Assembly: GCA_040902925.1 (NCBI GenBank)
Contig: JBBDWJ010000306.1
Location: forward strand, 1-13,475
Source of the DNA: JBBDWJ01 sp040902925
GTDB lineage: Bacteria; Acidobacteriota; Terriglobia; Bryobacterales; UBA6623
Length of the DNA stretch: 13,475 nucleotides
Direction: 5' to 3'
The position numbers were made by a program, and so were the translations under genes. The notes beneath the pieces were generated by a model, which worked only from the letters and a program-made list of their open reading frames with translations, was not told the DNA's origin and ran no database searches. Below, in pieces: positions 6,677-12,527 of the stretch; within the stretch, counting starts at the first letter, position 1, and each line of letters begins with the position of its first letter.

Positions 6677-8518
6677 GTGAAGACATCTGTTTTCTACTTA
6701 CTAATCGTTCTTGGCTCGACGTGCATCGTCGCGGCTTCTCCGCCCCAGTACGACTCGGGGACGGTTGTTGAAAGCATGGTCGCGATGAGGGATGGCGTTC
6801 GTCTCGCAACCGACATCTACCTTCCCTCAAACGGTGGCGCGCCGGTGAGCGGGCGGTTCCCCGTTATCGTCCTCCGAACACCCTATCGCAAGGCATCCAT
6901 CAAGCAAACCGGGCTATCTCTCGCCAGCCGCGGTTACGCCGTTGTCGCGCAAGACTGTCGCGGGCGCTTCGACTCAGAGGGAGAGTTTTACGCCTTCGTG
7001 AATGAAGGTACGGATGGCTATGACACCATCGAATGGGCCGCGGCTCAGGAATGGTCGAACGGCAGAGTTGGCACGTCGGGGCCGTCGTACCTGGCGTGGG
7101 ATCAATACCACGCCGCCATGTACCGTCCGCCGCATTTGACCGCCATGTTTGCCGGCGTCGGAGGGGCAAATTTCTACCAGGAGTTCGGCCATCCAGGAGG
7201 CGCGACTAATCTGGGCTGGCCTCTTTGGCTGGCACGGTCCGCGCAGACAAGCCCTCAGGCGGCGGATCACGTTGCCGAGGCCGAAGCGTTGGCGCAGATG
7301 CTCAAGGAACCCTCCGCGTGGCTTGGCATGCATCCGAAAGAACGCGAGAAAGTGTTTGAGAAATTTCCCGCGCATCTACAGATGTATCGTGACCTATACA
7401 AGCACACGACGTTCGATCACTACTGGAAGCAGCGCGGGTTCGATATTCGGGGTCATCACGGCGAGATGAAAGACGTGCCGGCGTTGTTTGTCAGCGGCTG
7501 GTATGACTATTTCTCGGCGGGCGTGTTAGAGAATTTCGCGTCGCTCAGCAAGATCCAACAGAGCGACAAGAAGCTCATCATGGGCCCATGGTGGCACGCG
7601 ACCGGCGGCGACAGTTGCGGAGACGCGTCCTTCGCGCGAGCTTCCCAAATGGACGAAACCGCCATCATGCTCGGTTGGTTCGACCACTGGCTCAAACAGG
7701 AACCCTTGGAGAACGTACCTTCTTCGGCGGTCTCTTTCTATCGCATGGGCGGAGGCGAGGGAGGGCGCGACGCGGACGGCCGGCTCCGTCACGGCGGCCA
7801 GTGGCTCTCGGCGTCAAGCTGGCCGCCCGAAGACGCGACGCCCGCGCGATGGTACCTAGGCTCCGGCGGGCGGCTCGCGACGCAGAAGCCGGGCCAGCAG
7901 CAGCCCGACAGCTACGTCTTTGATCCGGATCATCCCGTGCCCACCATCGGTGGACGTTTCGCGATGGGGCCGTGGAGCCCCCGCTGTGTTCAGGACCAGG
8001 TATGCAAACTGGATTACCTCGGTTGCGACGATGCGAAGCCGCTAGCTGAGCGAAGCGACGTGCTGGTCTACCAAACCGAACCACTCGACAAAGAAGTTGA
8101 AGTCACCGGCCCCATTAGCGCAACGCTGTGGGTCTCGTCCGACCGCGTGGATACCGACTTCACCGCCAAGCTGATCGACGTGTACCCCGACGGCTACGCG
8201 ATGATTCTTGCCGAAGGGCAGATCCGCGCGCGCTACCGACACGGCTTCGATCGAACTCAGCCGCTCGAACCCGGCGCCACGCACGAGGTTGTTGTGCAAT
8301 TGGGATCGACAAGCAATCTCTTCGCGAAGGGGCACCGCATTCGAGTAGATATTTCCAGCAGCAACTATCCCAACATCGAACCAAACCCCAATACCGGGGA
8401 ACCTCCCTATGAGGTAACCCGCCGCATGAAAGCGAACAATCGAATCTTCCACGACTCCGAGCGGCCGTCTTTTGTAGAGTTGCCTCAACGCGCAACGCCG
8501 CCCGTCTCGGTACGATAG
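6677..8518 (+). CDS. Exported CocE/NonD-family (X-Pro dipeptidyl-peptidase S15-like) serine hydrolase
   Basis: The 613-residue product starts with a Sec signal peptide (MKTSVFYLLIVLG..., cleavage near VAA-S). An alpha/beta-hydrolase domain follows, with the cocaine-esterase landmarks in order: TPYRK with the oxyanion tyrosine Tyr70, the nucleophile in GPSYLA (Ser137), the acid in GWYDYF (Asp277) and the histidine in GPWWH (His307). The C-terminal third (ATLWVSSDRVDTDFTAKLIDVYPDGYA, then HRIRVDISSSNYP) is the jelly-roll domain of S15/CocE enzymes. Relatives hydrolyse esters or amides, including acyl-amino-acid bonds; the substrate here cannot be read from sequence. The start is GTG, with GAGG five bases upstream and a -10-like TAAGAT at 6659-6664. 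It lies 44 bases after the DUF1552 gene, so it could be cotranscribed or have its own promoter. The catalytic triad is complete. Confidence 0.9.
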   Translation: MKTSVFYLLIVLGSTCIVAASPPQYDSGTVVESMVAMRDGVRLATDIYLPSNGGAPVSGRFPVIVLRTPYRKASIKQTGLSLASRGYAVVAQDCRGRFDSEGEFYAFVNEGTDGYDTIEWAAAQEWSNGRVGTSGPSYLAWDQYHAAMYRPPHLTAMFAGVGGANFYQEFGHPGGATNLGWPLWLARSAQTSPQAADHVAEAEALAQMLKEPSAWLGMHPKEREKVFEKFPAHLQMYRDLYKHTTFDHYWKQRGFDIRGHHGEMKDVPALFVSGWYDYFSAGVLENFASLSKIQQSDKKLIMGPWWHATGGDSCGDASFARASQMDETAIMLGWFDHWLKQEPLENVPSSAVSFYRMGGGEGGRDADGRLRHGGQWLSASSWPPEDATPARWYLGSGGRLATQKPGQQQPDSYVFDPDHPVPTIGGRFAMGPWSPRCVQDQVCKLDYLGCDDAKPLAERSDVLVYQTEPLDKEVEVTGPISATLWVSSDRVDTDFTAKLIDVYPDGYAMILAEGQIRARYRHGFDRTQPLEPGATHEVVVQLGSTSNLFAKGHRIRVDISSSNYPNIEPNPNTGEPPYEVTRRMKANNRIFHDSERPSFVELPQRATPPVSVR

Positions 8519-8554
8519 AGAGCCAATCGAGCTGGTAACTCCAGAGTTGCCGCC

Positions 8555-8577
8555 GCCCGGGTGTGTCACCGCTGGGC
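8555..8577. repeat. Bulged hairpin in the convergent intergenic gap
   Basis: GCCC and GGTG (8555-8558, 8560-8563) can pair with CACC and GGGC (8567-8570, 8574-8577) around a three-base loop, with small bulges. It lies 36 bases after the hydrolase stop, in the 174-bp gap between converging genes. This is where a terminator is expected, but no T tract follows. No gene is seen in the gap. Confidence 0.3.
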
Positions 8578-8692
8578 ATTCCCAAAGAAACGAAATGGGA
8601 CAGCACTGAGCTTCCACGGACTGCAAAAAGGTAGACGTGTTCGTGGCGGAATCCCTCGTCGAATCCCGGGGCTGGCTGGACTCCCTGCGCGA

Positions 8693-9874
8693 TCAGCGAA
8701 CGCCGCGATCGAGGAGGGAAGGCTTCCAGCGCTTGATCAATTGCTGGACTGCGGCGCGATCCGAGGGAGTCAGGTATTGGAACCTTCCTGTTGCATCCTC
8801 GCCCTTCAGGATCACCTGAAGCCGGGAGCCTAGGTAGTCCAGCGTCTCGTTGGGCAGAGAGTCGAAAGCGTCGGAGAGGATGAGGTAGCTGATGGGTGTT
8901 TGCAGCAGGCGGGTTTGGAGATCGAGTTCGTAGAGGGGACCACGCCGCGAAAAGGCTTCCGATAGGGGCGAGCGTTCGCGGATCGGGTTCGGCAGCTTTG
9001 CCTCTCCCGCGAACAGGAGAGACTCGAGCAAGTCTTCGGCGGGGCGCTCGATACGGCGCTTGACCGACTGAAGCATCTCGTCGGAGCCGCCGTAGCGAGA
9101 CATCGCCTCGTCGCGATACGTGATCGCTTTTCGCGCTTCAAGAGCGGCGCGGGCGATGTAGTTGTGCGTCTGGGTTTGATGGACGAGCAGGAGATGGGCG
9201 ACGATGTCGCTATCGGCCGCCAGGTATTCGTCGAGGTTGATTACGGTGGAGAGGTCGCGGGATTCGGCGGCCTGCGGCGTTTTGGCGTCGGGCAAGACCC
9301 GGTTACCCCAGTGCTCAATGACGTCCCCCGTAACGTACCAGCCACCAAAGCGCTCGGAAACCGGCGTACGCTGGCTCACGTCGATCGTGCCGAGCTGAAA
9401 GAAAGGCTGGCCGTCTGCCGCCGGATGGACGGATCTGGTCAGATGGCCGGGGATGCCGAGAGTACGGCCTGACTCGTGGCATTGCAGGCATTGGCCGGTG
9501 TCAGGCGTTGGCCGCGCCGGTGTTGACGAGTCTTGCGCGATCGTATAAAACGAGGCGCCGCTGACGGAATCGGCCGTGGAGATTTCAATAAACGGTCCGT
9601 CGCGCACCCAGCCGACATAAACATCGTCATTGAAATAGAGAGCGCGCGGCGAACGCGGTGAGATCAATCGAAACTGGGCGCTGGTCTTGGAGAAGACCAA
9701 GGTTTGGGTTAGGGGAGAGATGTCGAGCGCTTCGAGAAGCGCGTCGAGGTAGCCGCGCGGCTGGCGGTATTCAAGGTGCACCGCACCGGAATCGATTCGC
9801 TGCCGCAGATCTTCGACGGGATTCGCCGCCGCGGCGACCGCGGCTAGGGCCAAGATCCAAACGCAGACTTTCAT
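8693..9874 (-). CDS. Exported monohaem cytochrome c-like protein of unknown function
   Basis: The product has 393 residues. A signal peptide (MKVCVWILALAAVAAAA, cleavage about residue 17) is followed by a globular region with FNDDVYVGWVRDGPFIEIS (about 81-99) and one c-type haem motif, CLQCH, at 129-133, flanked by ESGRTLGIPGHLTRSV. A conserved-looking block, SERFGGWYVTG (173-183), comes next. The C-terminal half is helical, with histidines in LLLVHQTQTHNYI. I recognise this architecture from uncharacterised proteins of soil bacteria but know no tested function. The ATG overlaps the stop of the upstream globin gene (ATGA, 9871-9874), so it is the second gene of a two-gene operon under the divergent NsrR-type control region. 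That context suggests a periplasmic role in nitric oxide or nitrosative stress, perhaps electron transfer or NO binding. This is inference. No clear Shine-Dalgarno sequence precedes the start. Confidence 0.82.
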   Translation of the reverse strand: MKVCVWILALAAVAAAANPVEDLRQRIDSGAVHLEYRQPRGYLDALLEALDISPLTQTLVFSKTSAQFRLISPRSPRALYFNDDVYVGWVRDGPFIEISTADSVSGASFYTIAQDSSTPARPTPDTGQCLQCHESGRTLGIPGHLTRSVHPAADGQPFFQLGTIDVSQRTPVSERFGGWYVTGDVIEHWGNRVLPDAKTPQAAESRDLSTVINLDEYLAADSDIVAHLLLVHQTQTHNYIARAALEARKAITYRDEAMSRYGGSDEMLQSVKRRIERPAEDLLESLLFAGEAKLPNPIRERSPLSEAFSRRGPLYELDLQTRLLQTPISYLILSDAFDSLPNETLDYLGSRLQVILKGEDATGRFQYLTPSDRAAVQQLIKRWKPSLLDRGVR

Positions 9875-10299
9875 GGCAGCAGGTTCGCGCGCTCGCCGAA
9901 CCCGAGACGATAGCTCATGGCGAATCCCATGCGGCGGACCATGGCCTCCCAGGTGGCCGCGTCGTGCTGGTTGCAGTGCCGGGCGAGCGTTTCGGCGAAA
10001 AGGTCGAGCCAGCGCGCGAAATGGTCGCCGCTCAATTCCGGGACGGCGCGGTGTTGTTCGAACGGATTTCCGGCATAGCGGCGTTCGCCGTGCAACACCG
10101 TCGCCCAGAACCCATACATAGTCTCGAGGTGCGCCGTCCAGTCGGCCACATGCTTTTCGAACATGGGGCCGAGCAAGGGGTCTTGGCGGGCTGCGTGGTA
10201 GAAATCGTCGACCACGGTACGGATAGCACGGTCGTCGATCTGGCCGGAGACTCCGCTAGCAGGGCGCGCGGGCGTAGGAGACATGTGCGGATCTTTCAT
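9871..10299 (-). CDS. Group III truncated haemoglobin
   Basis: The product has 142 residues and no signal peptide, so it acts in the cytoplasm. It has a 2-on-2 globin pattern of the group III type. FYHAARQDPLLGPMF carries the B10 tyrosine (Tyr34). WTAHLETMYGFW carries the probable E7 histidine (His57). NPFEQHRAVPEL carries the proximal F8 histidine (His83). HFARWLDLF carries the G8 tryptophan (Trp98). Members of this group bind O2 and NO and are often tied to nitrosative stress. The gene is divergent from an NsrR-type regulator, and its ATG at 10299 lies two bases from a 23-bp operator-like palindrome. Predicted transcription starts inside that palindrome, so a bound repressor would block it. 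An internal ATG at 10284 (MSPTP) is an alternative start; neither has a clear Shine-Dalgarno sequence. Its 3' end overlaps the cytochrome gene by four bases. Confidence 0.9.
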   Translation of the reverse strand: MKDPHMSPTPARPASGVSGQIDDRAIRTVVDDFYHAARQDPLLGPMFEKHVADWTAHLETMYGFWATVLHGERRYAGNPFEQHRAVPELSGDHFARWLDLFAETLARHCNQHDAATWEAMVRRMGFAMSYRLGFGERANLLP

Positions 10300-10301
10300 G
10301 G

Positions 10302-10324
10302 AAGTGGTATCGTAAATACCACTT
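10302..10324. promoter_or_regulatory. NsrR-type operator (23-bp inverted repeat)
   Basis: AAGTGGTAT (10302-10310) and ATACCACTT (10316-10324) are perfect inverted repeats separated by CGTAA. The layout AAG-N2-G-Y-AT-N5-AT-R-C-N2-CTT, 23 bp in total, fits the enterobacterial NsrR consensus, which has 11-1-11 symmetry and ATGCAT cores. It sits between a divergent nsrR-like gene and a globin operon, next to the globin start codon. Sequence, position and the type of the neighbouring regulator agree. Confidence 0.85.
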
Positions 10325-10350
10325 TAGCGATTTCTTGGGATTTCTGTCAA
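10321..10350 (-). promoter_or_regulatory. Candidate promoter of the globin-cytochrome operon
   Basis: On the minus strand a perfect TTGACA -35 box (10350-10345) is followed, after 18 bases, by TAAAGT (10326-10321), a four-of-six match to the -10 consensus. Transcription would begin inside the palindrome at 10302-10324. The -35 box ends on the first base of the nsrR start codon, so the two genes are packed tightly. Confidence 0.5.
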
Positions 10351-10790
10351 TGCGATTAACTCAGAGAACCGACTATGGCCTCCGATTGCTGATGTATCTC
10401 GCCATCAACGGGGAGGTCGCTTCCGTCAGGGACATCGCGGCGCGCTTTCGATTGTCGCCGCACCACGTGATGAAGGTGGCGCAGGAGCTAGGGAAGGCGG
10501 GCTGGGTCGAGGCGCAACGAGGGCGAGGCGGAGGACTGACGCTGGCTGTTGAGCCGCGAACGCTTAAGATCGGGGACGTCGTGCGGCGGTTGGAGCCGGA
10601 TTTCCGGTTAGTTGAGTGTTTTGAACCGGCGGCGAACGATTGCATAGTCACCAAAGCGTGCCGGTTGCGGGGTGTTCTCGAGCAAGCGTTGGAGTTGTTC
10701 TTAGGGCGCCTAAACGCCGTGACACTAGCGGACTTGATGGAGGATCGGCGAGCGTTGGCGAAACTGCTGCAGATCAAGACAACTGCGTGA
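10350..10790 (+). CDS. nsrR: Rrf2-family transcriptional regulator, NsrR type (NO sensor)
   Basis: The product has 146 residues. It opens MRLTQRTDYGLR, as NsrR proteins do, and this decides the start at 10350 over an in-frame ATG five codons upstream. The winged helix-turn-helix lies at about 24-65 (DIAARFRLSPHHVMKVAQEL, then the wing GRGGGLTLA). Three cysteines, Cys90, Cys98 and Cys104 (ECF...NDC...KAC), stand in the NsrR cluster positions, and Asp8 matches the fourth ligand known from the Streptomyces protein. NsrR represses NO-detoxification genes and releases DNA when NO attacks its 4Fe-4S cluster. The gene is divergent from a truncated haemoglobin, with a matching operator between them, and is probably autoregulated. 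IscR-type members have a different cysteine spacing, so NsrR is the better call. Only a weak GGGA precedes the start. Confidence 0.88.
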   Translation: MRLTQRTDYGLRLLMYLAINGEVASVRDIAARFRLSPHHVMKVAQELGKAGWVEAQRGRGGGLTLAVEPRTLKIGDVVRRLEPDFRLVECFEPAANDCIVTKACRLRGVLEQALELFLGRLNAVTLADLMEDRRALAKLLQIKTTA

Positions 10791-10870
10791 GCGTTCTTGC
10801 AGCGGAACATCTGAGATCGGTAAATCAACCCAACACCCTTCCAGTAGCACAAAACAAAACCCCACGGTGT

Positions 10871-10898
10871 TGGACAGCAAGGAACCGCTTGCTATCCA
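10871..10898. repeat. Imperfect inverted repeat between nsrR and the P1 peptidase gene
   Basis: TGGACAGCAAG (10871-10881) can pair with CTTGCTATCCA (10888-10898), 10 of 11 positions, around a six-base loop. The 5' side of this stem overlaps GGTGTTGG (10866-10873), which can instead pair with CCAACACC at 10830-10837, so two mutually exclusive stems are possible. No T tract follows. It could end nsrR transcription or be an operator; the role is unknown. Confidence 0.5.
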
Positions 10899-10926
10899 GA
10901 TGCCTATATAGTCAGCGCCGGGGCGG

Positions 10927-10932
10927 TAGAAT
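10927..10932 (+). promoter_or_regulatory. Candidate -10 box of the P1 peptidase gene
   Basis: TAGAAT lies 18 bases before the ATG at 10951, giving a leader of roughly 12 bases that contains AGAGGG as a possible ribosome binding site. No convincing -35 box is seen at the right distance. Confidence 0.35.
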
Positions 10933-10950
10933 CTGACGGCAGAGGGCATA

Positions 10951-12117
10951 ATGCGTATCCGAAAGATTTCTCAGTCTGCTTTGGTTGCGGTAGTGGCCTG
11001 CGTGGCGTTGCACGCCCAGACCAAACCACGAGCGCGCGACCTTGGCGTGCCGTTCGATGGGACGCCGGGACCGTTGAACGCAATCACCGACGTTGCTGGC
11101 GTCGAGGTCGGCCACACGACGCTGATCAGCGGCGAAGGTCCGCTCGTTGTGGGCAAAGGTCCGGTGCGGACCGGCGTCACAGCGATTCATCCGCGCGGAA
11201 AGCGGGCCAACGACCCGGTGTTCGCCGGTTGGTTCGCTCTGAACGGCAACGGCGAGATGACCGGAACGACGTGGGTCGAGGAGTCGGGCCTCATGGAAGG
11301 CCCCCTCATGATCACCAATACCCATAGCGTCGGCATCGTGCGGGACGCCGTGATCGCCTGGCAGGTCGAGCACAGCCTGATGCATCAGAGTTTTTCATTG
11401 CCCGTCGTGGCGGAGACATTCGACGGCGGCCTCAACGACGTGAACGGGTTTCATGTCAAACGCGAGCATGCTTTCGCGGCGCTCGAAAACGCCGCCAGCG
11501 GACCGGTGGCGGAAGGCAACGTGGGCGGCGGAACCGGGATGCGCTGCTATCAGTTCAAAGGCGGTATCGGGACATCGTCGCGCAAGCTGACCGCGGACCA
11601 AGGCGGTTATACCGTGGGAGCGCTCGTGCAGGCGAACTTCGGCCGTCGCGATCAGCTCACGATTGCGGGTGCGCCCGTCGGCAAAGAGCTGCCGTGTGAG
11701 AAGTACGGGCCGTGTGGCAGCCGCCCGCCGCCGAGCCGAGAGGGCTCCATTATCATTGCCGTCGCGACCGATGCGCCGCTCGCCGCCCATCAGCTCAAGC
11801 GGCTTGCCCGCCGGGCATCTCTCGGCGTAGCGAGGACCGGAAGTACCTCGGGGAACTCGTCGGGCGATATCTTCATCGCGTTTTCGACCGGCAATCCGGG
11901 CGTGGCCGGCCCTGAAAAGAAAGCGAACCTGGAAATTCTCTTGAACTCGCAGCTCGATCCCGTCTTCGAGGCAACGGTGCAGGCTACCGAAGAGGCCATC
12001 GTCAATGCGCTGGTCGCGGCCGAAACCATGGTGGGCATCAACGGAACGACCGCGGTTCGCCTGCCGCACAACGAGTTGCGCGAGGTCCTTCGCAAGTACG
12101 GCCGGCTGTTGGAGTGA
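10951..12117 (+). CDS. Exported P1-family (DmpA/BapA-type) aminopeptidase
   Basis: The product has 388 residues. Residues 1-24 form a Sec signal peptide ending near LHA-Q. The mature part follows the DmpA/BapA pattern: NAITDVAGVEVGHTT, TGVTAIHPRG, a GNGEMTGTTWVEESG segment, PLMITNTHSVGIVRDA, the Gly-rich VGGGTGMRCYQFKGGIGTSSR and the motif GNSSGDIFIAFST. In this family the precursor cleaves itself just before the serine of the SGDI motif, and that serine becomes the N-terminal nucleophile of the beta subunit. Here it is Ser304, so cleavage is expected between Ser303 and Ser304. Relatives remove N-terminal L- or D-residues, or beta-amino acids, from peptides; specificity cannot be told from sequence. 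AGAGGG lies four bases upstream of the ATG. It is separated by 160 bases from nsrR and is probably an independent gene. Confidence 0.9.
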   Translation: MRIRKISQSALVAVVACVALHAQTKPRARDLGVPFDGTPGPLNAITDVAGVEVGHTTLISGEGPLVVGKGPVRTGVTAIHPRGKRANDPVFAGWFALNGNGEMTGTTWVEESGLMEGPLMITNTHSVGIVRDAVIAWQVEHSLMHQSFSLPVVAETFDGGLNDVNGFHVKREHAFAALENAASGPVAEGNVGGGTGMRCYQFKGGIGTSSRKLTADQGGYTVGALVQANFGRRDQLTIAGAPVGKELPCEKYGPCGSRPPPSREGSIIIAVATDAPLAAHQLKRLARRASLGVARTGSTSGNSSGDIFIAFSTGNPGVAGPEKKANLEILLNSQLDPVFEATVQATEEAIVNALVAAETMVGINGTTAVRLPHNELREVLRKYGRLLE

Positions 12118-12377
12118 GAAGATCGTACACGGTTCCCGCCGGGCCGCGGGCACGCGGGTGTTCCTTCAGCGTTCTGTTCGGCTGCCGCGCGTGGCGGGTC
12201 CAGTCGAGTCCCGTGCCGGCGGGATTTCATGACGGCTGAATCGCCGGCCTTGAAGGTGTAAGGCTGTGCGCGATCACCAATAGGCCAACCCAGCGCAGAA
12301 TACTGCGTCGGGAGAAAACAAGCAGGCATGCCGCACAGCTTTTGTTAATCGTTACCCAAAATGGCGGCATATTACTA

Positions 12378-12405
12378 TTGGCATATGTCCCCTGCTTATT
12401 ACAAT
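12378..12405 (+). promoter_or_regulatory. Sigma-70-like promoter of the subtilisin-like protease gene
   Basis: TTGGCA (12378-12383) and TACAAT (12400-12405) are each a five-of-six match to consensus and lie 16 bases apart in an AT-rich stretch. Transcription would start near 12412, giving a leader of about 115 bases. The second GGCATAT repeat overlaps the -35 box, so an activator or repressor could bind there. Confidence 0.55.
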
Positions 12406-12421
12406 TCATGACAACAAAGTA

Positions 12422-12431
12422 AGAATATTCT
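12422..12431. repeat. 10-bp palindrome just after the predicted transcription start
   Basis: AGAATATTCT is a perfect palindrome about 10 bases downstream of the predicted start of the protease transcript. A weak hairpin follows at 12431-12447 (TGTTGGG against CCCCACA, one mismatch). The position would suit a repressor operator; nothing identifies the protein. Confidence 0.4.
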
Positions 12432-12527
12432 GTTGGGACGCCCCACAAAAGGTGCAAAATCCGCTTTTCCGAGATAGGCAGACCGGTATTCGGCCGGCCG
12501 TCAGCTCTCAGTCAAAGGAGAAGACAA

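Larger units (their letters stand above)
12118..12527. other. 410-bp intergenic region with AT-rich core
   Basis: No gene is recognisable. The first 220 bases are GC-rich without clear structure. Bases about 12340-12460 are AT-rich and carry a promoter (separate entry), two direct GGCATAT repeats 14 bases apart (12366-12372 and 12380-12386) and a 10-bp palindrome. The last 100 bases would form the mRNA leader of the protease gene, ending in a strong ribosome binding site. Confidence 0.6.

Noticed and set aside
8640..8680. tRNA-like GTCGAATCC stretch in the convergent gap
   Set aside because: No flanking stems form a T arm, and no anticodon or acceptor stem could be built around it.
10309..10350. 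TTGACA paired with TACGAT as the globin promoter
   Set aside because: The spacing is 30 bases, too long for sigma-70; TAAAGT at 18 bases fits better.
12227..12457. Open frame of 76 codons on the minus strand in the gap before the protease
   Set aside because: It would need a TTG start, has no ribosome binding site, and lies across the AT-rich promoter region of the opposite gene.
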